Part shown: positions 28,401-37,592 of the stretch, piece by piece
How positions within the stretch are numbered: the stretch's first letter is position 1
Layout of the letters: every line of letters starts with the position of its first letter
Assembly: GCF_030122845.1 (NCBI RefSeq)
Contig: NZ_CP126084.1
Coordinates: 3,844,001 to 3,908,000, forward strand
DNA length: 64,000 nucleotides
Direction of reading: 5' to 3'
Source of the DNA: Paenibacillus woosongensis
Lineage (GTDB): Bacteria > Bacillota > Bacilli > Paenibacillales > Paenibacillaceae
Notes under the pieces: generated by a model
Databases searched by the model: none
Seen by the model: only the letters and a program-made list of their open reading frames with translations
What the model was told of the DNA's origin: nothing
Translations under genes and position numbers: made by a program

Positions 28401-30830
28401 CTACAACTCTCCCAACTCTTTCATTCTGCTTGTCACCGCAACGTGGTACACAACCTCAGCCGATACCTCGTGAAATTCCGCCGTCTGCTCTCCCTCGAAC
28501 AACTGCTCGACCGCCATGGCCGCGCCTTGTGCCACATTCATAACTCCTTTGCGCAGCGGCGTCGTTTCCAATACGATTTCCCCGCCTTGAATGGCTTCCT
28601 GGAATCGCGACAGGCCAATCTCCCATGGGGCGCCATTATAGAAATGGTCGTGGAACAGCCTGCCCTCCGAAAAGGCATAGCCGACATTCCCCGTATAATC
28701 GATCTTAAGAAGAACATCCTGGGCATCCTCCAGAATGCGTTGGTCTAGAGAAATCAGCACCTTATGATCATGAATGCGCTTCACTTCCATTGTAATGGGT
28801 TTGGCCGGGACCTGTATATGACAGTTTTCAAACCAGCCATCCCGCTCGGCCGCAATCCGGCAGCCCTTTCCACCGGCCAGCCATTCCTGCTTGTTCCTTT
28901 CATCCGTATATTCCCGGAATGAAAATTCATTTGCACCATAACTGTAAAACTCTAATCCGTACGCGGTTCCGGCAAGCGGGGTATCCGAGAACAGAATGCG
29001 TCTTCTGCCTCTACCTGCTGTCGAGGCCAAAGCTGAGACCGATTCATCATCGACTCCTTCCATTTCCGTTTCTACCTCCCACAGCATAGAAGCTTCCTTG
29101 GATGACATCGCATAAATGCGGGTCTCGCTGCCGTCCGTGCGGTAAATACGAATCATTGCCGGTACGTGATGAGGTACGATGATACAGTAGCTTCCGTCTT
29201 TTTCCCGCCGAACCGTTCCTGCATCAGTCTCGGCACTCGTTATCCCGTCCGCCGCCAGCATGAATTCTCCGTCGATGCCTTCCGGCATGGCGAAGAAGTA
29301 AGTGCTAAGCTTCCCGGAACCCGTCACCGTTACAGGCTGTGCCGTGGCATAACGCAATAGCAAGCCGGATAAGTCGAACTGGAACGGCAGCATGAACGAA
29401 GCATTTTTGCGAATCGTCAACGTATTATTCTGCGGCAAGCGAATACTGCCTTCCCCCAGTTGAATGTCAAATTGAACGTCTCGATGCTCCTTCATTTCGA
29501 CATGATCCTGATAGTTATTCACGAAAACAAAACCCGAGCTTCCATCGGTACGCACGGCATACCGAAGCGTTTCCGTATTGTCCGGTGCAAGCCCGGCCGC
29601 CCCTTCCGGCAAAACCGTCGACATTGGTGCCAGTCGATCCCCAAAGGCTCTCAGGAAATAATGCAGCAGGCGAAGCCGATGGTTCGATTCCCGGATTTGG
29701 CCGAATTCCCCGATCGGGGCCTGGAAGTCATAAGTAATCCGCGGAGTCGTGCTTTCGTTCAAATAACCGCTCTGCCCCACGGGATTTGTTCCGCCATGAA
29801 ACATGTAATACCCGATAAAGTTGCAGCCGCCCGCAATTTTCATCAGGCTCATAGCCGATACGCTCTCCGGCTCCACCTGAAAGCGGGACAAATACCAGGT
29901 CTGCATGCCCCCGCCCATTTCGCAGCAGGCGAACGGATATTTCTCCTTCGGGTACGGCGGTGCAAAATCTCCGGCTACCCCATCGTCATGATAGCTGTCG
30001 AATATATACTCGCGCGTCGGCTGCTGCAGCGGATTTTGCGCGCTAATGCTCCAAGGCGTATAGGCATAACCTCCATAAAGCGGCAGCACCTCATCCTCCA
30101 GCACCGGGGCCCCGCCCCAGCCCGTGCTCGTATAAACCGGCGCTTCAAGCCCAGCCCCGATCGCCAGCTCTTTCAGGTGCCGCATATGCCTTACCCCTTC
30201 GCCTCCCCTACTGCCTCCGCTCAAATACTCGTCTCCCTGCTTTGCCGTCATCTCCCATAGCGCCGCGGCGGCGTTAAGCTCGTTCTCCAGCTGAATGCCA
30301 ACGACGGGTCCTCCCTCCTTGAACATCAGCCCGGACGCCTCACGGCCGATCTCCGCGTATAGGCGGCGGACATAATGCAGATAACCCTCATCATTCGAAC
30401 GGACATCGAATGCTCGGCCAAACAGCCAGTCCGGCAGTCCGCCATTACGGACCTCCCCATGACAGAACGGCCCGATGCGTAAAATGACGTAAAGACCGCT
30501 GCGCTGGCAAAGCTCGATGAACTTCCGCAAATTACGGTTCCCCCGCCAGTCGTACAGCCCTTCGATTTCCTCATGATGATTCCAGAAAATATAAGTCGCA
30601 AGAATGTTGATGCCCGATGCTTTCATCTTGTTGATTTCTGCTTCCCAATCCGCTTCCGGGTAGCGGGAATAGTGAAATTCACCGCAGATGGCAAAATACG
30701 GCTTTCCATTGAACTCCATATAGTAGTTCGTAAAGCTGATTTCGTCTCCAGCCGGATTTCGTCCGCCCAGCCTCAAGGTTGAAAGGGTTACTTTTTTGGG
30801 CATAATATTGGCTTGAATGGAATATAGCAT
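28401..30830 (-). CDS. GH35 beta-galactosidase
   Basis: This protein of about 809 residues has a GH35 TIM barrel at its N-terminus. The acid/base Glu184 is in GIQLENEL and the nucleophile Glu304 is in CCEMGGGMQ, with C-terminal beta domains. No signal peptide is present, so it is intracellular and acts on short galactosides. ATG at 30830 is chosen because GAGGAG lies nine bases upstream. An in-frame ATG at 30848 overlaps the ribosome site. It is followed by galactokinase in the same operon. Confidence 0.93.
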   Translation of the reverse strand: MLYSIQANIMPKKVTLSTLRLGGRNPAGDEISFTNYYMEFNGKPYFAICGEFHYSRYPEADWEAEINKMKASGINILATYIFWNHHEEIEGLYDWRGNRNLRKFIELCQRSGLYVILRIGPFCHGEVRNGGLPDWLFGRAFDVRSNDEGYLHYVRRLYAEIGREASGLMFKEGGPVVGIQLENELNAAAALWEMTAKQGDEYLSGGSRGGEGVRHMRHLKELAIGAGLEAPVYTSTGWGGAPVLEDEVLPLYGGYAYTPWSISAQNPLQQPTREYIFDSYHDDGVAGDFAPPYPKEKYPFACCEMGGGMQTWYLSRFQVEPESVSAMSLMKIAGGCNFIGYYMFHGGTNPVGQSGYLNESTTPRITYDFQAPIGEFGQIRESNHRLRLLHYFLRAFGDRLAPMSTVLPEGAAGLAPDNTETLRYAVRTDGSSGFVFVNNYQDHVEMKEHRDVQFDIQLGEGSIRLPQNNTLTIRKNASFMLPFQFDLSGLLLRYATAQPVTVTGSGKLSTYFFAMPEGIDGEFMLAADGITSAETDAGTVRREKDGSYCIIVPHHVPAMIRIYRTDGSETRIYAMSSKEASMLWEVETEMEGVDDESVSALASTAGRGRRRILFSDTPLAGTAYGLEFYSYGANEFSFREYTDERNKQEWLAGGKGCRIAAERDGWFENCHIQVPAKPITMEVKRIHDHKVLISLDQRILEDAQDVLLKIDYTGNVGYAFSEGRLFHDHFYNGAPWEIGLSRFQEAIQGGEIVLETTPLRKGVMNVAQGAAMAVEQLFEGEQTAEFHEVSAEVVYHVAVTSRMKELGEL

Positions 30831-30879
30831 CGTCAAAACTCCTCTCAATGGGCAATTTGGGCAAATCGGATCAGAGAAG

Positions 30880-30906
30880 ACAAGCCGGGCATTCGCTCCG
30901 GCTTGT
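30880..30906 (-). terminator. Hairpin between the GH42 and GH35 genes
   Basis: ACAAGCCGG pairs with CCGGCTTGT around a nine-base loop. On the minus strand it is followed by a pyrimidine-rich, not fully T, stretch. It probably attenuates transcription from the GH42 gene into the GH35-galK genes. Confidence 0.5.
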
Positions 30907-30953
30907 TGTTAGGCTAACATGCAAATTTCAAGTATTATTGGCAGGTTTGCGGC

Positions 30954-33011
30954 TTAAGCCGGACGTTTCAATACAACTACTCCGTGAACAGGCAAGGTGA
31001 GTTTTCCGCTCAACGCTTCGCCTGTTTCCATATTCACATATTGACGATCATCCAGTTGTACATGCTGCTCCTGTCCGCTGAAGTTCATCACGAACACATA
31101 ATCGAATTCCCCATCCGTCCGGACCTGAGCGGTCACGCCGGCAGGCAGTTCAGTATGAATAACCCGGTCAACGCCTGCGACATTAACGATCTGCTTGTAG
31201 AACTCGCCCAGGAAATCGTCCTTCAGGCGCGTCGCCATATGGTAAGCGCGGCCTTGCCCGAAGCGGTTCACAGTCAATGCCGGTTTGCCCGCATAGAAGC
31301 TGTCCGTATAGGTTCCCAATACCTCGGCGCCTTCCGTATGAATCAGCTCGCAGATTTCATGGGACTCGAAGCTGCCCGTGAAGCCCAGTTCATTGCCCTC
31401 GGCCATCGCTATGCCGTTCCGGTCATGATCGTACAATCCTTCGATCTCCTCCGCCCAGATGCCAAGCGTCTTGCGCAGCGGCCCTGGAAACCCGCCAAGA
31501 TGGCACAGATCATGCTCATCGACGATGCCGGACCAGTAGGTCGTAACCAGAGTTCCGCCATTCTCAACGAACTTCTCCAGCTCGCGGCCCGTCTCCTCAC
31601 GGCACAGATACAGCATTGGAGCAACGATCAGCTTATAACCGCTAAAGTCATCCTCCGAGCCGATAATATCCGTCGGTACGCCCTGCTCCCAAATCGCCCG
31701 GTGATGCGCGATTACCGTCTCCTCATAATGGATGCCTGAATTGCGCGGTCCTTGCGCATCCTGTACGGCCCAGCGATTATCCCAATCGAAGAGAATCGCT
31801 GTCTTCGCCGGAGTCGGCGTGCCCGCAATCTCGGAAATATCGGCAAGCGTACGTCCCAAATCGGCGACATCCTTGAACACTCTTGTATGCTCATGTCCAA
31901 CGTGATCCACGACCGCCCCGTGGAATTTCTCGCTGGAGCCTCTGCTCTTGCGCCACTGGAAATATTGCACGGAATCCGAGCCGTGAGCGACCGCCTGCAG
32001 GGAGGACAGCTTATGCATGCCCGGCTGCTTCAGCTTGCTGACCGGCTGCCAGTTTGTCAGGCTCGGCGTACTCTCCATCAGCAGGAATGGCTTCTGCTGC
32101 AGCGAACGATACAGATCATGCCAGAAAGAGACCGAAGCGCCCAGCTCAATGTCATTTTTATAATCATGCCAGGTCGGATACACATCCCAGGAAATGACGT
32201 CAAGAATCTTGGCCAGTTTCCGGTAGTCCAGCCCATCCGTCATATGCATATTCGTCGTCGCCGGCAAGGCAGGATTCGCCTTCTTCACGGACTGGATCTC
32301 ATGATTGCAGAAATCCGTCATTTGATCGGTCACGAAACGGCGCCAGTCCAGGTTCTGTCCGTGAACCATATTTTCCCCGTGAGGAGCAGGCGACTCGATC
32401 TGACTCCAATCGGTGTATGTATGGGCCCAGAAGGATGTCCACCAGGCAAAATTAAGCTTCTCCAGCGTGCCATATTTCTCCTTCAGCCATGCCCGGAACG
32501 CCTCCTGACAATAGTCGCAATGGCAGTCTCCGCCCAGCTCGTTCGAAATATGCCAGCCGATGACGGCAGGATGGTTTCCGTAGCGCTCCGCCAGCTTGCC
32601 GTTAATGATCGCTGTCTTCTCCCGGTAAACCGGGGATGTGTAGCAGTGATTATGTCTCATGCCATGCAAATTGCGGACGCGGTTCTTCTCCACCCGCAGC
32701 ACTTCGGTATATTTCGCCGACATCCAGGCCGGGCGTGCGCCGCTTGGCGTGGACAGCCAGGCATAAATGCCGTTCGCCGCAAACGAATCGAGTACCCGGT
32801 CCAGCCATTCAAACGTAAATACCCCTTCTTCAGGTTCAAGAGCAGCCCAGGAGAACATGCCAAGCGCCATTACGTTGCAGTTGGCGAGCTTCATCATGCG
32901 GATATCCTCTTCCAGCACCTTTGGATCATGCAGCCATTGGTCCGGGTTATAATCCGCTCCGTGCATCAAGACGGGAAGCCTGTCGCTGATCGGTGGAAAT
33001 TTCTTCGTCAT
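30954..33011 (-). CDS. GH42 beta-galactosidase
   Basis: This 685-residue enzyme has the GH42 catalytic barrel with acid/base Glu158 (HISNELGG) and nucleophile Glu313 (LLMESTPS). The family's zinc cluster is present as Cys123 and C163-C165-C168 (CHCDYC). It lacks a signal peptide. ATG at 33011 is chosen, eight bases after AAGGAGAG, over an in-frame ATG about 90 bases upstream that lies inside the promoter gap. The gene is divergent from an AraC regulator. It likely hydrolyses galactan-derived oligosaccharides inside the cell. Confidence 0.94.
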   Translation of the reverse strand: MTKKFPPISDRLPVLMHGADYNPDQWLHDPKVLEEDIRMMKLANCNVMALGMFSWAALEPEEGVFTFEWLDRVLDSFAANGIYAWLSTPSGARPAWMSAKYTEVLRVEKNRVRNLHGMRHNHCYTSPVYREKTAIINGKLAERYGNHPAVIGWHISNELGGDCHCDYCQEAFRAWLKEKYGTLEKLNFAWWTSFWAHTYTDWSQIESPAPHGENMVHGQNLDWRRFVTDQMTDFCNHEIQSVKKANPALPATTNMHMTDGLDYRKLAKILDVISWDVYPTWHDYKNDIELGASVSFWHDLYRSLQQKPFLLMESTPSLTNWQPVSKLKQPGMHKLSSLQAVAHGSDSVQYFQWRKSRGSSEKFHGAVVDHVGHEHTRVFKDVADLGRTLADISEIAGTPTPAKTAILFDWDNRWAVQDAQGPRNSGIHYEETVIAHHRAIWEQGVPTDIIGSEDDFSGYKLIVAPMLYLCREETGRELEKFVENGGTLVTTYWSGIVDEHDLCHLGGFPGPLRKTLGIWAEEIEGLYDHDRNGIAMAEGNELGFTGSFESHEICELIHTEGAEVLGTYTDSFYAGKPALTVNRFGQGRAYHMATRLKDDFLGEFYKQIVNVAGVDRVIHTELPAGVTAQVRTDGEFDYVFVMNFSGQEQHVQLDDRQYVNMETGEALSGKLTLPVHGVVVLKRPA

Positions 33012-33159
33012 CGCTGTATCTCTCCTTATAAAATCGTCATATTCACTTATCCACCTTTGATAATAGACCAAAATCCTCTTATAATCATAGAACATATACA
33101 ACTAATAATCGTCTTATCTTAACATTGGACTATTTTCAATCTGGAGGTCACTAAAAGCC

Positions 33160-33999
33160 ATGATGCCTTTCCTGCTTGCGGAATTCACCAATTTGGAGCA
33201 AATACTCCCGCTGTACGTTTACTGCGTCGGCAGCCATGAACAGAAGCACCTCGAGCGGCCCGATGGCTACCCTGCCCATCAGCTCTTCCTGTCCCGCAGC
33301 GGTCAAGGGATCTTCCGCATCCCAGGCCGTGCCGATATTTTGTTGACTCCCGGTACCGCGCTGCTTCTGCCAGCCAATCTCCCGCACGCTTATTTCCCTT
33401 ACGAATCTACGGAAAATTGGGATTTGGGCTTCGTCGCTTTCGACGGCCATGCGGCCAAGCCGCTGCTGGAGCAAATGCACGAATTGATGCTGACAGCGCT
33501 GCAGGCACCCAACTTCGAGCTGCTCTGGAGCCAGCTTGAGTCGCTATGGCACCTCATCAGCCTGAACGGGGAGCAATCGTACTGGGAAGCCTCCAAGCGC
33601 ATTTACGGCATGACCATCTCATTGCTTGAAGGGCAGACCAGTGACAAAAAATCGTTGAAGGGCGTTACTGCTTCCGGCAGCCCGCAGCCTGCTCTGCAAG
33701 CCGCAGTAAAGCTCATCCACGACCACTACAACGAAAGGCTGCTGCTGACGAACGTAGCCAGGGCCGCTGGCTATTCCCCCCAGCACTTTCACCGTTTGTT
33801 TGTGACCAGCTACGGCATGACGCCCCAGCAGTACATTTTGCAGCTGCGGATGCGCCGGGCGACCCAGCTCCTTCAAGAGAACCCCGACATAACAGTGGAG
33901 AGCGTGGCCGAGAAGCTCGGCATGGAAACGAGCTATTTTATTCGCATGTTCAAACGCACTTATGGCCTAACGCCCAAAAAATACAAAGACCAGCCGTAA
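33160..33999 (+). CDS. AraC-family transcriptional regulator
   Basis: This 279-residue protein has an N-terminal cupin-type sugar-sensing domain (HQLFLSRSGQGIFRI, then GTALLLPANLPHAYFP). The C-terminal AraC helix-turn-helix pair includes LLTNVARAAGYSPQHFHRLFV and TVESVAEKLGMETSYFIRMFKR. It starts after GGAGGTC. Because it is divergent from the GH42 gene it is the likely activator of the galactoside genes. Confidence 0.91.
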   Translation: MMPFLLAEFTNLEQILPLYVYCVGSHEQKHLERPDGYPAHQLFLSRSGQGIFRIPGRADILLTPGTALLLPANLPHAYFPYESTENWDLGFVAFDGHAAKPLLEQMHELMLTALQAPNFELLWSQLESLWHLISLNGEQSYWEASKRIYGMTISLLEGQTSDKKSLKGVTASGSPQPALQAAVKLIHDHYNERLLLTNVARAAGYSPQHFHRLFVTSYGMTPQQYILQLRMRRATQLLQENPDITVESVAEKLGMETSYFIRMFKRTYGLTPKKYKDQP

Positions 34000-34006
34000 A
34001 TTCATT

Positions 34007-34042
34007 GAAAAAACTGCCCCAAACATGACGTTTGGGACAGTT
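34007..34042. terminator. Terminator between the AraC gene and the pseudogene
   Basis: AACTGCCCCAAAC pairs with GTTTGGGACAGTT (one mismatch). An A-run on the left gives a T-run on the minus strand, and it also follows the AraC stop closely. Confidence 0.65.
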
Positions 34043-34053
34043 CTGGACCTGTT

Positions 34054-35048
34054 TTATTTCTGTGCTGCCAGGAATGCATCAACCTGGCTTTGCATCTCGG
34101 CGCTCACTTTATCAATGCCTGCCGCCTGCAGCTGCTTGATCAGATCGGCTTGGCCTTTTTCGATATCCTGGATTAGGCCGTATTCCAATGGAATCGCATA
34201 GCGCAGCATCACGTTCCCCAGGTTCGATACTTCGTTCTTCACCTTGCTGTCGTCAAACACGAAAGTTTCGAGAGGGTAATGGTATACATGCTCCTGCCAC
34301 TGATTGAGCATTTCGTCAGCTTCCTTCGGATACGTCGTATCCGTACGGTTCAGCAGGGAGTTCCATCCCCAGTTCGAGAAGCCGGTGTAGTTCGTAGAGC
34401 TCGGACCAGGCGTAAATTGGTCATCGCCCACTGGCTCATAGTGCTTGCCGACAATGCCGTACATCGTCAAATCGTGAATTTCCTTGTCGTTTTGCAGTAA
34501 ATCGATCAGCATCAGCGCACGCTCCGGGTTTTTGGAGGTAGCATGAATCGCCACGCCGTTCTGAGCAGATCCGTAAATTCAGGCGTATCATAAACGTTAA
34601 ACACCTTTCCGGACGGATCGTCCATTTTGAATGCAAACGGCACGTTCGAATCAACAACCTTCCAGTTGTTTTGCTGCTCCAGCAGCACCTCGTCAAGCTC
34701 ATGCCATTTCCAGCCGTCGCCCGGTTTGGCACCGAATGCATTCATTCCTTTTTCGTTGGCTGCAATCGTTTTAAGATATGCCGCATACGTCTCCGGGCTG
34801 TTTACCGGCTCAAGATTGTATTTCTTGCGCAGATCCTCGCGGATCAATACCACTTTGTCTACAACCTCGTTACTGTTTTGCGGTACTATGTATACTTTGC
34901 CGGATACCTTTGCCTGATCCCACGCAGCCGCTGGCAGCGCCTCCCACGTTTTCGGCGTGTATTTCACAAGCATATCCTCCGTCAGCTCCAGGAAGCCGCC
35001 GCGGATCGCCTGATCATTGTAAAATGCCCAGATATGTATATCAATCTT
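34054..35048 (-). pseudogene. Decayed LplA-type extracellular sugar-binding protein
   Basis: Two pieces of one binding protein lie in different frames. The upstream piece (to about 34576) reads AFYNDQAIRGGFLELTED... to VYDTPEFTDLLR. The downstream piece (34054-34554) reads NGVAIHATSKNPERALMLID to the end and resembles the C-terminal DUF3502 region of LplA proteins. At the junction the middle domain expected between these motifs is absent (I estimate 60-90 residues), so a deletion with a frameshift is likely. The signal peptide and N-terminal part are also missing, with stops upstream of 35048. No permease genes remain beside it. Confidence 0.82.
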
Positions 35049-35111
35049 TTACATTTACTGGATAGGCCAGGATTTTTCCTGTTATTAATCGTACGCCAAC
35101 CGAACTATTAA

Positions 35112-35162
35112 TAAAAAAGCAGCAGGGACAGGCTTGGCCGCTGCCTTGCTGTCCATGCTGCT
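35112..35162 (-). terminator. Terminator of the glycan cluster
   Basis: AGCAGCAGGGACAG pairs with CTGTCCATGCTGCT (one mismatch). On the minus strand it is followed by a T-run. It lies about 100 bases after the last gene of the 38.6-35.3 kb operon. Confidence 0.65.
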
Positions 35163-35259
35163 CCAACTAATATCTTCATCAGTTACGATGTTATTTCTTT
35201 ATGACTATCTACTTTTCTATTCCCTCTTTCCCTGCTTCTATGTTCATTGTTCTCTTTAC

Positions 35260-36378
35260 TTATTTTTCTATTGCCTGTTTCTCGTTTGCCAAATGCTCTT
35301 CATACATAACCTCAGCCAGCAAATAGGAGATGGTCGATTCTGCACCCCGGTTCAAATTCGCCCCGCTCTCCTGCAGACCGTCACAGCAGCTGCCCTCTTC
35401 GTGATCAGCAAGAGGCACCCCGGCGTCGTTATCGCCGTAGAACCAGTCACGGCAAGCCCGTGCCGTCTCACGGTAACGCGTTCCGCCCGTCAGTTCGTCC
35501 GCCTTGATGCAGGCCAGCATCAGCTTCATGACATCGATCGGCTGCTGATCCCATAAGGCCCGGGAATGCCGCGAGCACCAGCCCCTGTTGCCGATCGGAC
35601 GAATATGTCCCTCGGGACTGCGGCTCCGCAGGATGAGGAAGTCGAGGCTGCTCAAGGCGATGTCGAGTACCTCCCTGTCCCTGGTCGATTCATAGGCCCA
35701 TAGCATCCCCCAAGGCAGAAGCCCGTTGCTGTAAGTCATCTCGGCCTCATACCACTGCCATTCCTCCGCCGCATGGCTGCGGTAACTCTGCTTAAGGCGA
35801 CGCGCCAGCTCCTGGATGACGGAGTCCGCCAGCTCTGCGGAAAATGCAGAAGCTGCTGCGGCGCCATGGATTCGACCATCGTGATAACCATGTCTTTTGA
35901 GCAGGCCCAGCGCTGCCAATGCGTGAGCCCATCCCCGGGGCGTCCGCAGCGTGGAGACCAGCGGGAGCGAATGGGCGAGCAATGTTTCCGCAGCCAGCTG
36001 CCTGCCGGGATCCTCCAGGCGACAGTAAGCCAGAGCGGATGCCCACAGGCACCGGCCCAGGCAGTCCTCCGAAGGGGTCTCCGGCTCCGCCGAGCGATCA
36101 TAAGCAATATTGTTATGATAATGGCCGTCCTCCTTCTGCACCCACAACATGAACGCCAAATAAATATCGATTAGCGGCAAGAGCAGCGGGCGATCCTGCT
36201 CGCCGGACAATTCCAGAAGCTCCAGGCTGGCCCAGAGCGCGCGGGCCTGGTCATCCGTGCTGTACCCCTCTTTCCGTCGGGGAATTTTCCCGTGTGCGTG
36301 CTCTGTAATCCCCGTATCGTCGGTCAGTCGCCGAAGATGGGCCAGCCCGGGAAGCCTTCTGCTTATCGTTGCTGTCAT
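35260..36378 (-). CDS. Predicted (alpha/alpha)6-barrel glycosidase-like protein
   Basis: This 372-residue cytoplasmic protein is rich in Trp, Tyr and acidic residues and has the helical repeat texture of six-hairpin glycosidases (for example STDDQARALWASLELL, EEWQWYEAEMTYSNGLLPWGML). I do not recognise a named family with a proven activity. Its start overlaps the stop of the GT4 gene by one base (TAATG), so it belongs functionally with that glycosyltransferase. It may trim or bind the glycan made there; this is inference. Confidence 0.7.
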   Translation of the reverse strand: MTATISRRLPGLAHLRRLTDDTGITEHAHGKIPRRKEGYSTDDQARALWASLELLELSGEQDRPLLLPLIDIYLAFMLWVQKEDGHYHNNIAYDRSAEPETPSEDCLGRCLWASALAYCRLEDPGRQLAAETLLAHSLPLVSTLRTPRGWAHALAALGLLKRHGYHDGRIHGAAAASAFSAELADSVIQELARRLKQSYRSHAAEEWQWYEAEMTYSNGLLPWGMLWAYESTRDREVLDIALSSLDFLILRSRSPEGHIRPIGNRGWCSRHSRALWDQQPIDVMKLMLACIKADELTGGTRYRETARACRDWFYGDNDAGVPLADHEEGSCCDGLQESGANLNRGAESTISYLLAEVMYEEHLANEKQAIEK

Positions 36379-37592
36379 TACGCTTCCACAACCTTCGGAG
36401 CCAATTCCCGCCGATCCTGCTTAAGGCTGGAGGCAGCTGCGCCAGCCTTTGCCTTGGCGGCGAGCTGGCCGAACAAGCTCAAGTGCAGATTGCCGACCTT
36501 TGGCCAGTGCATGGCACGGCCGATGTTCATCATGCCGCGCTCCATCTCCAGCCGTTCCTCCTCGCTACCGAGAAGCTTGCACATCCGCTCGGCCCACAGC
36601 TCGGCATCGCCGGGCGCAAGCAGCAGCTCCGGATAGCTTCCCAGGAGCTCCTCCGCATATACGTAAGGCGTGCTCAGCACCGGCCGGCCCAACCCTACGG
36701 CATAGGCCAGCGTGCCGCTCGTTATTTGCTGCAGCCCGGGATAAGGCGTCACGTAGAGGTCGCAGGCCGACAGCAGGCCGACAAGCTCATCCTCCTCCAC
36801 GTAACGGTCGATCATCGTTACATGGTCCTCCAGCCCGCGCTGCTGGATCATCGCTTGCAGTTCCTCGCGGTAGGCCTCTCCTTCCTGCTTCTTCACCTCG
36901 GGATGCGTCTGTCCGACGATCGCATACAGGACGTCCGGCACCTCGCGGGCTACTTTGTCCAGCGCATGTATGACCGTCTCCAATCCCTTACCCCGGCCGA
37001 GCAGCCCGAAGGTCATCACGACCTTCCGCCCGTTCCAGCCCATTTTGCGGCGGTACGCTATCCGCTTGCCAGGGGCCGGCTCCGGCGTGCCATGGGGGAC
37101 GACCTGGATTTTTTCCCGGTGAATCCGGAAGGCGCTGTGCAGGAAATCTACCGCCCTCCGGTTCATGACCATGATCATATCGGCTCGCTTCGCCAGACGC
37201 TCCTGCACGCTGCGGTAAGGCTCCTTCGGCTGCTCGAAGACCGTATGGAAAGTTACGGCCAGTGGCTTCTCCAAGCGCTCGGCAAGATCCAGCACATATC
37301 CTCCGGCTTCTCCGCCGAATATTCCGAACTCATGCTGGAGCGATACCACGGCCACCTCGCTGCGGTTCAGCCGGTCAGCCGCCCGGATATAAGCGTTCCG
37401 GTCATGCTTGTCGAGCTCCCAAATACCGGGAGCCGTCTCCAGTCCCGTAGCCTCGCTCGTCCGCAGAGCAATAACCGGATCGATGCCCCGCCATCCTCTC
37501 GCCCCCCGGATGCTCTGGCGCAGATGATGCGTATACGTGGCAATGCCGCAGCGCTGGGGAATATAAGTACCGATAAAAGCGATTTTCGTCAT
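36378..37592 (-). CDS. GT4-family glycosyltransferase
   Basis: This 404-residue retaining glycosyltransferase has a GT-B fold. The N-terminal domain begins KIAFIGTYIPQRCGIATYTHHL. The C-terminal donor-binding domain includes VVMTFGLLGRGKGLETVIHAL and the E-x7-E-like region PYPGLQQITSGTLAYAVGLGRP. It overlaps the upstream nucleotidyltransferase gene by four bases and the downstream gene by one. Donor and acceptor are unknown; the neighbour suggests a nucleotide-activated hexose. Confidence 0.88.
   Translation of the reverse strand: MTKIAFIGTYIPQRCGIATYTHHLRQSIRGARGWRGIDPVIALRTSEATGLETAPGIWELDKHDRNAYIRAADRLNRSEVAVVSLQHEFGIFGGEAGGYVLDLAERLEKPLAVTFHTVFEQPKEPYRSVQERLAKRADMIMVMNRRAVDFLHSAFRIHREKIQVVPHGTPEPAPGKRIAYRRKMGWNGRKVVMTFGLLGRGKGLETVIHALDKVAREVPDVLYAIVGQTHPEVKKQEGEAYREELQAMIQQRGLEDHVTMIDRYVEEDELVGLLSACDLYVTPYPGLQQITSGTLAYAVGLGRPVLSTPYVYAEELLGSYPELLLAPGDAELWAERMCKLLGSEEERLEMERGMMNIGRAMHWPKVGNLHLSLFGQLAAKAKAGAAASSLKQDRRELAPKVVEA

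Noticed and set aside
31752-33122. 456-codon plus-strand frame
   Set aside because: It is antisense to the GH42 beta-galactosidase. Long antisense frames are expected opposite GC-rich codons, and it has no motif or start site.
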